Shown: positions 21,423 through 33,652 of the stretch, piece by piece
Position numbering within the stretch: the first letter of the stretch is position 1
Layout: the number at the start of each line of letters is the position of its first letter
DNA from: Haliclona indistincta
Lineage: Eukaryota; Porifera; Demospongiae; Haplosclerida; Chalinidae
Direction of reading: 5' to 3'
DNA length: 64,000 bases
NCBI GenBank assembly: GCA_964017065.1
Contig: OZ024785.1
Span: 14,915,965 to 14,979,964 of the forward strand
The notes under the pieces: model-generated
Database searches by the model: none
What the model was told of the DNA's origin: nothing
The model's input: only the letters and a program-made list of their open reading frames with translations
Position numbers and translations under genes: made by a program

Positions 21423-22265
21423 TTTTGTTCCTTTTTTGATCACTATCTGTTTGAACTTATTAGCTGTATTCTTTGCTATAGCTTTCATTTCATTTTTACA
21501 ACTGTGTGAGCAGCAGATACTAGTCTAGTACATGTAGATCAGAAGGTGCATAGGTGCAAGGAACATGGAATGTTATTATCGGCAATTAATCACAAGAATA
21601 ATGAAAAGGTTTAAATTAGTTAGAGAGGTTGAGAGTATGAGTTGACAACATGATATTTCTCAGCACTGTGATGGATGAAGAAGAGACTAACACTAACAAC
21701 TCAGTGGAACACTATGATGATCATGGCTAGTCCGTAGACTAGTCCCAGGCTTGCATGTTGATGTTGATATCACGATCACAGAGGCTTCTAGCTTGTTACA
21801 ATGTCCAGTTGTCAACAGCACAGGGTCCTATGAGTATAGCCTACGCCGGGTAGTGTAAGAAACTAGTAGCCTATATGCCCCAGGCTGAGATCGGGTAGCA
21901 TCACCGTCGTCCGGTTCGCGCCTGCCGTGGGTCATGATGTCAGCATAGACAGATCAGTGCTACCCAGGGTATAGTATACTGCTTGTTCATACCTCTAGGC
22001 TCTACCTCGCGCGCTGAAGCGCCCAGAGCAGAGAGAAAGCGACAACCGAGTTCAGCTTCAAAACTGATGTGGGCGGAGTCAATGATCAGCAGCGACAAGA
22101 GGGTTAATTAATGGAATCGCTCTAACTGTCCAAAACGGTCCAAACCCCATGTTTTTCAAGGATTATTCGTTTCTGGTAGTGTTTGATGCCTATCTAAGAA
22201 GTAAGTGCACTACCCCAGATGCATACACATGCGATGGTGCAGGTTTGGTAGTGATTCGTTCACTC
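21423..22265. other. No gene recognised
   Basis: Unassigned sequence with no long open frame or repeat array. Confidence 0.35.
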
Positions 22266-22670
22266 AGGACAGCGCTAGGCTTACTGAAAGAAGAAGAAGA
22301 AGAAGAAGAAAGAAGATGAACAATTCGCGTGGGCGGCGATTTTAGTTTACCACTTTAGAAACGTCTGCCAGCTTCGCCAAAGATATTTTCTTGCTCAGAA
22401 CAATCGTCTGATCAATCCTAGATGTCTGGAATCACGAGAAACGCTAAAACAGCGAAGATCTACAACGGCTCTCTGAGAGTCGCCATCTTGATTTTCGTCG
22501 TCAAGCAAGCAGTCCCGGCGACTTTCATAGACTTCCTGCAAGCGCTCGCACTTCAGATTCCCTCATAGATAGTTAAAATGCAGTAGAAGTGTATAACAGT
22601 AGAGATATGTGCGAAAACTCATTTTCACACATGAGTAGCCGCCATCTTAGTTCGAGGTCATCCCTACATA
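22266..22670 (-). repeat. Dispersed repeat with GATGGCGGC boxes, copy A
   Basis: The minus strand reads TATGTAGGGATGACC, AAGATGGCGGCTAC, a variable middle, another AAGATGGCGA box, and then (TTC)n followed by AGTAAGCCTAGCGC. The same order occurs on the plus strand at 50550-50810 (copy B). It includes a GAA/TTC microsatellite at about 22283-22310. No coding potential. Confidence 0.5.
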
Positions 22671-22692
22671 TCATTGCCGATCGGCAATGATA
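22669..22692. repeat. 24-bp perfect palindrome
   Basis: TATCATTGCCGA is followed at once by its exact reverse complement. It lies at the edge of the preceding repeat and could be an element end or a protein-binding site. Confidence 0.6.
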
Positions 22693-23106
22693 ATATGTAC
22701 ATTGTGTAAATTATTAAAAATACAACTTTCGATCTTGGCAAGCAAAGCAGTGCTAACAAGATCGCATTCATACTGACTGTTGTTAGCAATGCTGTCCTCA
22801 CTAGATGCTGCATCTTGGAGCAGCTACTCTTCCTGGTAATTCGTCCACTGACAAACAAGAGTGGTTGATGAGATAAGATGCCACGACAACGTCTGGCTCT
22901 TCCCCAATGGCGGGTGTCACGACTAAGCCCTCATAAGCAGGTCATGTCGTACGCATAGCGTCGCAAGTCTTGGCTCGCTCGGCACGGCTATTCCACTGCT
23001 TCTTTGGAGATGCAAAGCGCATTCAATTGTGATGTCTGAGCATCTGCATTAGGAAAGTGCCGGCTACATCAGAGTAAAATATAATTTTTGAGAATGATCA
23101 GACACT

Positions 23107-23142
23107 ATGTCCGGTCACTTGCAAAAGTGGTCGGACATAATT
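23107..23142. repeat. Short hairpin
   Basis: TATGTCCGGTCACTT and AGTGGTCGGACATA pair around a small loop in otherwise unassigned sequence. Function unknown. Confidence 0.45.
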
Positions 23143-23299
23143 TTTTTGTATTTCAGCGTACAGTTTACCTTGAAGGAATTGTAAACTTTGTATTATTGTA
23201 GCTTTGCTGAGGGCGCATTTCTGTATACAAATCCTAGATCCACACTATGCCTTGATTCAAGCTCAGCTAATGGAGCAAACTTGTCGAAAGCAATGCCTT

Positions 23300-23870
23300 G
23301 TATCGGCAACATCAGTGGCTGTAATATTTTGTCACAAGCTGAATTCAATTTAATGCACGTCAGGTGTCAGTCAACGGCAACTAGCTGAACTAGCTATTGT
23401 CTGCCACAGCAGCAGGGATCTATGGTCTGTTAGCAAGTCAATCATGTTACCATTCCATGCTTGTTCCTTGTTGGTTTACTTTGTGAACCAGTGATAGATT
23501 TCTTTGCATAGGCGTGTTACCACCTAGCGGGCTTAGGGGCTTGAGCACCCCTCAGCATATAAGTTTTGAACTATTCATTGCATGAAACTGCACTGTGGCT
23601 ATAAATTTATCATTATTGTTATTACAACAAACATAGCAGCTGCCAATATCCCATTCTAAGGTAGTTTAGGCTGTTTTCCTTTAGTTTCAGCGAAGAACAA
23701 ATGCATTGTGCCATGATAATAATGACGATAATGACATAATTTAATGAATAAGAATATTAATTAGATTTTGAACGTGCACACCTCCATTTCCTCATTTCTA
23801 GAAGCGTCCCTGCTTTATTCCTACATCCTTTTGATTTCAATAGTAATCTTTTTAATTTTCTTGTTAATAC
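23300..23870 (+). mobile_element. Degenerate, interrupted half of the 51.35-kb foldback family
   Basis: 23300-23513 matches the loop and right arm of the foldback element at 51351-51753 (for example TTAGCAAGTCAATC and TTGTTCCTTGTTGGTTTAC). The rest of the arm resumes at 23819 (CTACATCCTTTTGATTTCAA) after about 300 bp of unrelated sequence. The left arm is missing and the inner ATCCCTACA box is partly deleted. An old, broken copy. Confidence 0.6.
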
Positions 23871-23890
23871 CGATTAGTGTCGTTCCTGGT

Positions 23891-25042
23891 GGTGTCTTTG
23901 ATGTGTTCACTGCACTTGGTGTCTCAGATGTGTTGACTACACTTGGTGTCTCAGATGTGTTGACTACACTTGGTGTCTCAGATGTGTTGACTACACTTGG
24001 TGTCTCAGATGTGTTGACTACACTTGGTGTCTCAGATGTGTTGACTACACTTGGTGTCTCAGATGTGTTGACTACACTTGGTGTCTCAGATGTGTTGACT
24101 ACACTTGGTGTCTCAGATGTGTTGACTACACTTGGTGTCTCAGATGTGTTGACTACACTTGGTGTCTCAGATGTGTTGACTACACTTGGTGTCTCAGATG
24201 TGTTGACTACACTTGGTGTCTCAGATGTGTTGACTACACTTGGTGTCTCAGATGTGTTGACTACACTTGGTGTCTCAGATGTGTTAACTACACTTGGTGT
24301 CTCAGATGTGTTCACTGCACTTGGTGTCTCAGATGTGTTGACTACACTTGGTGTCTCAGATGTGTTGACTACACTTGGTGTCTCAGATGTGTTGACTACA
24401 CTTGGTGTCTCAGATGTGTTGACTACACTTGGTGTCTCAGATGTGTTGACTACACTTGGTGTCTCAGATGTGTTGACTACACTTGGTGTCTCAGATGTGT
24501 TGACTACACTTGGTGTCTCAGATGTGTTCACTACACTTGGTGTCTCAGATGTGTTGACTACACTTGGTGTCTCAGATGTGTTGACTACACTTGGTGTCTC
24601 AGATGTGTTGACTACACTTGGTGTCTCAGATGTGTTGACTACACTTGGTGTCTCAGATGTGTTGACTACACTTGGTGTCTCAGATGTGTTGACTACACTT
24701 GGTGTCTCAGATGTGTTGACTACACTTGGTGTCTCAGATGTGTTGACTACACTTGGTGTCTCAGATGTGTTGACTACACTTGGTGTCTCAGATGTGTTGA
24801 CTACACTTGGTGTCTCAGATGTGTTCACTACACTTGGTGTCTCAGATGTGTTGACTACACTTGGTGTCTCAGATGTGTTGACTACACTTGGTGTCTCAGA
24901 TGTGTTCACTACACTTGGTGTCTCAGATGTGTTCACTACACTTGGTGTCTCAGATGTGTTGACTACACTTGGTGTCTCAGATGTGTTGACTACACTTGGT
25001 GTCTCAGATGTGTTAACTACACTTGGTGTCTCAGATGTGTTC
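23891..25042. repeat. 27-bp minisatellite, about 42 copies
   Basis: Unit GATGTGTTGACTACACTTGG plus TGTCTCA, repeated about 42 times with few variants (TTCACTGCA, TTCACTACA, GTTAAC). Because 27 is a multiple of 3, both strands stay open across it: VLTTLGVSD on plus and NTSETPSVV on minus. The plus frame (23768-25135) starts with a hydrophobic stretch derived from the neighbouring foldback arm; the minus frame (25146-23821) begins in the flank near the LINE fragment. I see no evidence that either is a real protein gene. Confidence 0.9.
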
Positions 25043-25530
25043 ATGTACAGAAGGCAAACACGAAATACATGTACAGAAGGCAAACACGAAATTCCTGATC
25101 TAATATGTGTAAGCCAAGAGCCCTGGAGGGAATGACTGAGAGCCAATCTCCCGCGTGTTTGATAGAAGAAGAGAGAACCAGGGCACGTGAACGATCATCA
25201 GGGGCGGAGTCAGTGAGTTTCTTCAGAGTAGCTTGATTGATGGCAAAGGAGAGGGCTTTTTGGGAGACAGGAATATCGATGTCTGAGACTGATACCCACT
25301 GAGGTTTCTCAGAATGTAATGACACCAACTGGACGTAAGGAGCAAGAGATTGAGAGGGTCATGTATAGCAGCTAATGGGCAATTGATGATGTCAGAAATG
25401 AGGTCAGTGCAGGAGGTAACTGAGCTTAGATAAGCTGCTGGTGAATGGAGGCGAGTAGACCTGAGATTGAGACCCCCCATTGAGCAGGGGAGAGTAGCTT
25501 TGAGCCAGGACCATGGAGAAAAAGAACATT
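25041..25530 (-). pseudogene. LINE-type reverse transcriptase, C-terminal fragment
   Basis: The minus strand reads WLKATLPCSMGGLNLRSTRL and HSPAAYLSSVTSCTDLI. After a frame change it reads LSFAINQATLKKLTDSAPDD, then WLSVIPSRALGLHILDQEFR. This is the thumb and linker region found after the reverse transcriptase domain of animal non-LTR retrotransposons. It breaks off where a 26-bp duplication and the 27-bp minisatellite begin. The polymerase domain with its catalytic Asp residues is absent. Confidence 0.65.
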
Positions 25531-25724
25531 ATTATTATATTGTGAAACACACTACGTGAGGTGCAGAGTTGACATAAATTAAGTTATGCCGTAGCAATTT
25601 TTCTTAACATCGAATCAATCGGAGAGAAGCCATGTACTACATTAGAATCAATGCTCGAGAGAATAAACGATCGCAATACTTGATCATCTTAGGAGTAATT
25701 TTTCAGTAATTTTTTTATATTAAC

Positions 25725-26020
25725 TGAACTAATGTCAGCACCAGCATCTACTAGTAGCTTACCTACTGATAGATGACCTTCAGTAGCACTGTTGTATTGA
25801 TCCATCATACTGGTGTTACACAAGGCGGCTTTATATTAACTAAACTGATGTCAGTTCCTTTACTTACTAACGTCTCTGTCTCACTTACTGCTAGATGACC
25901 TTCAGTATATAGCACTGTTGTATTGACCCATCATACTGGTGTTACACAAGGCGGCTTTGTGTCAACTGAACTAATGTCAGCTCCTCCATCCACTAGTAGC
26001 TTGATTAGCTTCGGTAAAAT
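25725..26020 (-). pseudogene. Ankyrin-like repeat exon, block copy A
   Basis: The minus strand encodes units such as ATEGHLSVGKLLVDAGADIS separated by NIKAALCNTSMMDQYNS, close to the GHxxVVKLLLxxGADI half of ankyrin repeats but with a spacing of about 39 residues. An acceptor-like AG precedes KLIKLLVDGGADISS at about 26010. A stop (ATATAC TGA) breaks one unit. Related stretches lie at 35560-35985 and 41330-41500. Confidence 0.45.
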
Positions 26021-26791
26021 TAATGTTCATATTAAAAGTTCTTTGCGCTTAAGACAAATTTGTTTCATTTTTTGAAGTTGCTGCTAATGCTATCAACTTT
26101 ACACTAATCATTTCGCCAGATTCTTCATTGGAATCATTATAAGAGTAGGGCAGTCATGCAACAGAATGTCATTTGACACAAATATGAGCCAGCTTCTCAG
26201 CAACTATGCGTAGTAAGAGGAGAGATAGTCATGTATCTTTTATATTACATTCAATAAATCCTGGTTGGCATTTGTCCATGATAAATTATTATGTATATTA
26301 CAGTCCCACGGAGAATTGTTGTTACCAATTCAGGTGAACGTCACTGCTACTGATAAAACACCAGTTAGTGGTCTTTGAGTGGATTTCTATAGCACTGCTC
26401 ATTTCTTGCATTAATTGTTCGTTTTATTCTCTGCATAGCACTGCTCATTTTTACTTTGCGGGGAAGCCATGATCTTCTCTAACATACCCAGTCTCTCAGC
26501 CGACATGAAAGATATTCCATAAGTAGTGTGACTTATTATGCAAACTGCAATGCCCATTGCAAGAGTGGATTTGTCGTTCTACTAAAAATGTGCCTCTGGT
26601 TTACGAGGACAAGTGAAGTCTATAGTATACATGTATGTAATTGAGTCTTCTTAATACGTGTAGCCACATTGGAATGCTATATCTATCAATCTTTATGGTT
26701 ACTACTGTATGTAGTTGGTTCAATGGTTGGTTGGCTTCTTTATCTTGATCCGAGAGTCACAGAGTATTTATCTTAATGTAAAGCATTTAGA

Positions 26792-27058
26792 CTAATCTAC
26801 ATTTGGACTTCGGACTACACTTGGTACGAATAATTCTTGATCATCATCATCTGCTTGCAGTGATGTTGCCAAGGCTTCACTTTGGTAGTCACAAGGTGAC
26901 GAGCATTTACAGAGCAAGTTACAGACATCACAACAAGTGTGATGGCCTCTTGCTCTTGATGGGCTCTTCAAAGGCTCTTTGATATAATTTCCATGGAATG
27001 ACTGAATGAGCATAGATCGTCTGCATGTATCTGTGTTGTAAACATACTTTTTCATCAA
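26792..27058 (-). pseudogene. RecQ-like helicase, C-terminal zinc-binding fragment, copy A
   Basis: The frame reads MMKKYVYNTDTCRRSMLIQS, later HHTCCDVCNLLCKCSSPCDY. The CRRxxL and CCDxC pattern resembles the RecQ zinc-binding subdomain. No helicase core is attached upstream. The RecQ piece inside the Pack-MULE-like element (48609-48985) may come from the same family. Confidence 0.5.
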
Positions 27059-27640
27059 TGTGGCTGTTGCTCTACTAGTTAATCTGCCATGATCACATCT
27101 TTCCAGGTTACATGCTACCTTGCCCTAACAAGGCATCAGCTTTAGAACCAACTTGGACCTGCATCTGGCTGCATTGCTCCAGCCATGTGGCTACCTCCTA
27201 TACCACTTAGCCATCCCATCTCTTGCTGTCATTCCCTTCGTATTGACACATTTGTTGTTATTAAAATTTTGTGCCCAGATCGTAAATCTTCACTAATATT
27301 TTGATCCACATGTAGCTATTGTTCACTTCACTTGGAGCAGCACAACGTTGTCCTGAATCACTACCAAACCTGCACCATCGCACGTGTATATATCTGGAAT
27401 AGTGTACTTAACACTACAAGAAGATAGTAATCCTTGAAAAACATGGTTTTTGGACTGCTAGTGATGCTAATAATTAACCCTCTTATCAGACAACTCATTA
27501 CGTAAGAGCCATGAAATGAAAGATATAGAATGTTATTAGATAAGTGGTGTGACATGAATGAAACTGCAATGCCCATTGCAAGAGTGTGTCTGTTGGTCTA
27601 CTAATAGTGTGCCACAAAGACGCTTGCTATGTCTGTAATT

Positions 27641-29620
27641 GAGTATTTATAATAATGTACAACACATTGGAATAACTATAATATCTATAGTTGATGGAGA
27701 GTCCCAGAATATGACTCTTCTGCTCTCTTAGAGGCTTTAGGTCTGCTCTTAGAAACACTGCTATTTCTCTCTAAACTCACATCTTCCTCCTCGTATATCT
27801 CCAGTATTTTCAACATCTTACTTCTACTCCCTCAATGAACAATACATTAATATTGTGCTAGGTATAAGACTAGCTGATTTAACTTACCACTCATGGAGCT
27901 TCACGTGATAGGGAACAGCTCTCTCATTCTCTGTCCCTCTGACCTCGCACTGCTGACCAATACCAGACAGAGAGCCATACTATTTTCTTCCTTTCTACGG
28001 CACTTCATGAGTGACCCTCTTCCACTCATTGAACCACGCAGTGATAGCCACATAGTAGGTCAGGATCTACCTCTGATATCTTGCTTATCACTCTCATATA
28101 GGTCTTGAATCTTGATCTTGTCGATCATCTCCTAGCTCTTTCTTACTAGCTGGCTATGTAGGTGCAATCACATAATCATTAATAAATTAATACTGTTGTC
28201 CCATCCTCAAGACTCTCACACTAGTTGGTACAATGTCAGTAATTGTACAATTTGTTATCTCCATAATTGTAATTATTTATGATTAACTCTGTAGAACAAT
28301 ATAGTGCCATCACAAAACTCACCCTCAGGCTCTGGTTTTGAAGCAGTCATAATTTATGTTCTGAAAAAGGTTGAAGATCTGTGTTGACATTAAGCCTGAA
28401 TAAAGCATGCTGCTAGACATGAGGAATCTGCTGTAATAGTTATTAACATTTGTAGCCAGTTTTTCAATGCGAAGTGTTCAACTTTTGTTCATCTAGTAGA
28501 CAATGGCATGAATAATTTACTCAGACCATCTTGGAGGCAGTCCTCCATTTTTCTTGTCCTTTTCTTTGGCTTTGAACTGTTTGCCACACATTGGGCCTAC
28601 TGTGGAGATTTGACAAAATGATCTGTTGTTCGTGTTGTAATTTGCGCATGCACAGTTCAAATCCCCACCCATGGGGCCGAGGTTCAGTTCAAACCCCCAA
28701 TCAAAGTCTTGCACTAGGGAGGAATGGGGGTTACAATTGATAGGTGCACAACTTGTCAGCATAAGTTTTAGAGATGGCTTTTATGAATGAGATCCTTTCC
28801 TATAGACTTCATAAATTTGACCACACGATTGTGGTTCTGAAAACCTACTATAACCTACAAAATTTGTGTTTACAATGTTGAGAATATACTGTGTCAATAT
28901 CAGCTAATAGAAGGAGACTTGATCGGACTAGCTGGAACACTTCCTATTGAAATAGAATGACATGAGTACTAAGTAGCAGGCTTCATCTGGTACCTTCTCT
29001 ACTCTCCATCGTATGCGCTACTTCACAGCCTTTCTTGCAAGACTGATCCACCTGTAAGGAGCCGGATGATCATGCTATATGTTTGAGATGGTTTGAGACA
29101 GTTGTCTGGCTTGTTGTGGAGCTGGTGTTAAAGAACGTAACTTTAATTCAAGTCAGTTACTGACAAGTCCAGTAAAAAGTGGTCGATTTAATAATCTCTC
29201 CAGGTTAGGACTGACGGTAACATTAATGGAGGATGATGACAAAAAAAGAATTTTATTGACGAAAATTGTTGTTTTCTGGAACTTCATGTTTATATTAGTG
29301 CACTCGTATTGGATCAATTTTGGTGTCTTTATTTTTGTCGATGTAATCACGTCTGACGGTTGTTACATCATTGCCATTATGTTAATGCCTGCCTTATATG
29401 TTGTGTATCAAAACAGTGCATTCCCCTCATAATGTAGTGAATTCAAGCTTCATTGTCTCACGGCTTATCTTAGCACCTCGCAATGATTCACTTTATGAAT
29501 CTAATAGCCACTGTCAAGATAAGATTCTCCAAAAGAGAATCTAATAAGCTAATTAATTAATCTTGATTCTTGAACACAATAATACGGGTAGTCATATTTA
29601 GTTGTAGTAAGCTCTATCTT
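27641..29620. other. No gene recognised
   Basis: About 2 kb with short open frames only. 28517-28762 on the minus strand has an 81-codon frame (PHSSLVQDFDWGFELNLGPM) that I do not recognise and cannot support as a gene. Confidence 0.35.
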
Positions 29621-30787
29621 ATCAATGTCCACATATACACTTTCATCTTCATCGTTTGGGTTTTTCTTTAGTTTGGAATTTCCAAAAAAAATTTGGAATC
29701 TAACATTTTGCAAATTTTATTTTTCGCTATCCAATTCGTTTGTTCCACAACATAATCAATTTGGATGGATCTCTGTTGACACGAATTGTCTGCTGAATGA
29801 AGAAATCTATAATCATCAGGAGGTCCTAATTTAAAGACTGTTTGCATATCTGGCAATTAATTCCAATTCTGAATTTCATTATTCATCTTGTGATGCACAA
29901 TACTCGACATGACTGAGAGTGTTCAAGTCAGGAGAATTGAAGTATACGTGTTAGTTGAGTTTGGTTTTGTTGACAATTGGTAAAGTGTTTGGAGGACACT
30001 GTACGATGAAGTAATTGACGGTTGTAAGAAGAGGATTCCGCATTTGTTGGTCATCACAAAAATTAACATCTTGCAAGCACTATTCATCTTGTTCCTTTAC
30101 TTTTGACAATTATTATTACTCATTCATCATTACAGAAGCAAGTCACTCATCATTTCAGTACTACAGACTATCAAGCAGGACTATTGCTGGCCGTAGTGGC
30201 CAGACTGGAGGTGGTAGAGTTAGAGTTATCATCTTCAGAAATAGGGACGTGGCTTATAAAACGAGCCATTGTTTCTATAATTCTCATCGCACCAGTCTGT
30301 GTCAGTATGTCAAGTGCTTTGGTCCCACCAGGGCATATCCCTAGTTTTAACCTGTAGAACTTCGGTACCATTTCCATTACTTGTCCTCTGACCAGTATCA
30401 CCTGAATAAAAAGTGATTATTGTGCAGTAACATAAAATTGCATTATTGTGGACAAGCGTCATCTACAACTTTTCAGTTTTGTTAAAACATTTTTTTACTT
30501 TAGTTAGTTGATAGTATAATGGATCTCACATACAAGCTAGGACTTGACTGGTCTTCCTATACAATTGTAGCAATTGGGAATAGTTCCTCTCATAATACTG
30601 ATTATTTCGGTCGCTAGACTCCTCAAAATTCTGTTGGCATTTTCTTTCAAGACACTACGTGTTACGGCTGGAGAATTAAAGATGGATAATTAATTTGCCT
30701 GGCAGCCATAATCTTCTGATAGAAAGTCCCTCTGAGAAGTATTTTAGCAACACAATGCTTGCTCTTTAGAGATAGGAGAGCTGCTGG

Positions 30788-31183
30788 TCAGGCATGTGAG
30801 CAGTTTTCGAGTTGTGAATTGTTGTACAAGTCCACAAGTCTATGTGTGCTCGTACTGAGCTCGAGTGATGTGTAGCTTGAACAATAATAGCGACTTCCAA
30901 TTTGTCGCTCTAAGATAACCTTCTGCACAGACTCGTAATATGCCTTTTCTTCTCCTGTAGACTCCTCTGCTTTGCATACAAGAAAGATGCGAAATGAACA
31001 AGCACCATGAGCATACTCTGGCGTTCCAAAATGTCCAAAGAGCTTGGCAGTTTCACGTACAAACAAGTCTATGTCACGATTTATAGCACAAACGAATGCA
31101 CTGATACCCAAATTACATAACATCAACGCTAAAATCATGGCTAGCAAGCTCACTAACTTGGAATCAGTTGATCCGGCGTCCAT
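30788..31183 (-). CDS. Hypothetical membrane-anchored protein, first exon or small gene
   Basis: A 131-codon frame with ATG. Residues about 10-32 (LVSLLAMILALMLCNLGISA) form a hydrophobic helix suited to a signal anchor. The rest is Cys- and Ser-rich and ends at a stop. A segment of about 85 bp just downstream (30695-30765) is repeated at 31958-32060, so this stretch sits between direct repeats. No family recognised. Confidence 0.3.
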   Translation of the reverse strand: MDAGSTDSKLVSLLAMILALMLCNLGISAFVCAINRDIDLFVRETAKLFGHFGTPEYAHGACSFRIFLVCKAEESTGEEKAYYESVQKVILERQIGSRYYCSSYTSLELSTSTHRLVDLYNNSQLENCSHA

Positions 31184-31464
31184 GCTCAGTCCTAACTCGT
31201 GTGAATCGACACTTGTGTACCCCTAGTAAAAATTTTGGTCACGTGACCATAATTGATTTACTACAAGTGATCTTTGCTCACACAACTCTTCGTGCACAAT
31301 TTTACACTGCGGCTCTTGGCTGAATGTGCTTTCGTGATGTGCACTCACAAACTCTTTCCTACTAAGGGACTTCATGCACAGTTTAGGGACCGTGTTGCAT
31401 GATGGGCCTGTGCCAACTATAGTGGCTTAATTTGCTATTTCAATACATGCTGGCTGCAGCCTGG

Positions 31465-31627
31465 GGCTAGCTCAGTGGAATAAATAGACATGCCCAAGTG
31501 CCCACACTACAGAGCTATACTCACTCAGTGTCATCTGTGATCTTTACTGCTGCTCTCAGTGTCCGGACTGCTCTGAAAAAGCTAGCTCAGTGGAATAAAT
31601 AGACATGCCCAAGTGCCCACACTACAG
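31465..31627 (+). repeat. Direct repeat of about 50 bp
   Basis: GCTAGCTCAGTGGAATAAAT and the following ATAGACATGCCCAAGTGCCC to CACTACAGA occur at about 31468-31515 and 31579-31626, about 60 bp apart. Confidence 0.75.
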
Positions 31628-32142
31628 AATAGAGAATATAGAATAGAGAATTCTCACCATTAGAGAATAGTTCCACCATTTTGACGTTCCAAGTTTATTG
31701 GGTTGGACGTATACTGCTCTGAAAAACTGAGAGTAAACAAGTGTCCCTTACTTCTTATATTGTGACCTAGTTACTGTCACATGATAGTAACAATAGTGCA
31801 TGTATCTGTCTACACGATTATGTCTCACTGACATACTTTGTGTTGTGTGGTTTTTATGTACAGGTTTTCTTTGTGTCTGAGGAAGGTGCTTTACTATCAC
31901 CGAATGTTGCGCAACTTTGAGAATGCCTGGTATACAGAACCTCGTCTATGAATGAATTTCCTGGCAGCCATAAACTTCTGATAGAAAGTAGCTCTAGCAG
32001 TATCCAGTCTCTCTGAGAAGTATTTGACTTTATCTAACAACACAATGCTTGCTCTTTATATGAAGATATGTTGCCCGAATGTGCTACTCTAGGTTATCCA
32101 AATAAAGGAGTTGGAGACACCTACTAATAATTATTTCATCAC

Positions 32143-32535
32143 TTAGGTACCAAAGCCGTTAGTGTGGATTGTCTGAGAATTATTGGTAGCAGGTTGCTGG
32201 ACTATGTGAATTGCCTTGTAATGCGTAAAACAGAAAACAGCTCTTGTGCTATGATAACATATATTTCTTTCAACATAGTCTTTGAAAGACACTGCTTCGC
32301 ACTGCCCAGTCACAAAATGCTCACATTTGCTCTGTTTACAAGAATTTGGTATTTTAACAACATATTTGTATTGCAAACTCCTCCAGTGATTATGAATCCC
32401 AACGGCAGAAAAAATAGTGCACGACTCTTTCCCTAGTACATCACCACTAACCCTGCTAGTTGCTGTCTTCTGGCGGCTATAGTCGGGAGGATCGAGGCGT
32501 CCAGTCAAGGAGAAGTGATATGTGTAGTTCACGAA
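32143..32535 (-). CDS. Hypothetical exon with extracellular-type composition
   Basis: A 129-codon open frame (starts MNYTYHFSLTGRLDPPDYSR; later KIPNSCKQSKCEHFVTGQCE) with several Cys and Tyr. The homologous stretch in copy B is split by the Pack-MULE-like element at 48489-49062 and is shifted in frame. Family not recognised. Confidence 0.3.
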   Translation of the reverse strand, partial: FVNYTYHFSLTGRLDPPDYSRQKTATSRVSGDVLGKESCTIFSAVGIHNHWRSLQYKYVVKIPNSCKQSKCEHFVTGQCEAVSFKDYVERNICYHSTRAVFCFTHYKAIHIVQQPATNNSQTIHTNGFGT

Positions 32536-32944
32536 AGTTCCCTAAACTTGGATTAAAGAAGAACAAAATTTCATTTTACGAGTCAGGCCATTTGGATGCT
32601 TGAAAGAAGCTTTCCGAAAGGAGTGTGTCGTCCACACATTTTGTTTTGTGTGGAAAGGATGATTTCATTTCGTCATATCTCCTGGTATATCTGTCACCTG
32701 ACACAATGTATCCCTGTGGAGCTCTATAGTGGCCCCAGGGGGTGATGAAGTGCCTATCATCAGGGGGAGTGGGATGCTATGATAGCCATTCCATGCATCG
32801 AAGTATTTCCGTGTGGAACTGCTCTAGCTTGGTGGAAGGGCGACTGGGTGTGGTGTGTCTCTCTAGTGCCATGTAGGTCTGATATTGTGTGTCTACTAAG
32901 CAACATTTCTTCTCTGCATATTACATTTTGAAGGAGAAGCTATA

Positions 32945-33652
32945 ACAATATCTAGGCTTCCTTGGAAGAAACAAGATATTTCGTGTTTGGATAAAATTAA
33001 TTATTTTTCTGATTACAACTGTCCAACTCGTATGGAACACCAAGCTTTTCATTGATGTATCACTTTCAATCGAATCGACTTTGAGCAAGATAGATGCAGC
33101 TACTTTGCTGGTTAAAGTGAGCATGAGCAGGAGAGATCAAGGAGTGTGTAACTGTGTAAGAAGTGCTCATGGATCTTTGATACCCGTTGCCACGTACGTG
33201 CTGTATCTTGATAAACTTCGAAACTCTACAGTCATCTGCGGTATATTTGAATGTACAATTAAGTTTAGATTCTTGAAGGCAACCACATAACCTTGCTGTC
33301 CATTCATTCTCACTGAAGTGATGGAGTGGCATGTCAGGTAGTCCCGAATTGTAAAACATTCCTGGTGCTCGCACTTTGCGTTTGAGAGAATCCTGTTCAA
33401 AATTGGCAGTTTTTCATCAACAAATGCTCTTGATTTATAAAAGTGTGATTAGGTATGGATGGATCTTCTCCAGTCTAGCTATTGGTCACTTTTCCTTCTA
33501 GCTACACCTGCAAGTACAGCAAATATCCAGCACGTCTGCTCCTGCAAGTCAATATCCATAGCATAGTAAATGTCAGTTGTTCGTTCAAGTCTTGTCGGCA
33601 GGCTCAATTATGAGTTGATATACTAGTTGTTCCAATTATAGCACTCCTTTTA
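32945..33652 (+). repeat. Dispersed repeat, copy B (copy A 9893-10306)
   Basis: Matches 9893-10306 at both ends. The middle (33170-33435) is additional and holds a minus-strand frame (CEHQECFTIRDYLTCHSITS) of unknown identity. Confidence 0.6.

Larger units (their letters stand above)
25725..27640 (+). repeat. Segmental duplication, copy A (copy B 35555-37510)
   Basis: Ankyrin-like exon, a non-coding stretch, a RecQ C-terminal fragment and flanking sequence up to CCCATTGCAAGAGTGTGTCT occur in the same order and orientation at 35555-37510, with substitutions and small indels. Copy B ends where a Helentron-like element begins. Confidence 0.8.
29630..32535 (+). repeat. Duplicated locus, copy A (copy B 41640-49370)
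   Basis: Shared stretches in the same order: 29725-30080 with 41640-41668 plus 45285-45760; 30480-30765 with 45775-46060; 31960-32110 with 46005-46180; 32150-32530 with 48395-49355. Copy A lacks the exons found at 46.1-48.4 kb and lacks two transposons inserted in copy B, so it serves as an empty-site reference for both. Confidence 0.75.

Noticed and set aside
20524..21509. Several 60-130 codon frames on both strands in the 20.5-21.5 kb region
   Set aside because: They come from the 33-bp repeat units of the palindrome, read in different frames and mirrored in the two arms.
23891..25042. CRISPR-like array
   Set aside because: The units are contiguous with no unique spacers, and the genome is eukaryotic. 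It is a minisatellite.
23768..25146. Long frames of 455 (plus) and 441 (minus) codons
   Set aside because: Both are produced by a 27-bp repeat lacking stops. No start context, domain or splice evidence favours either strand.
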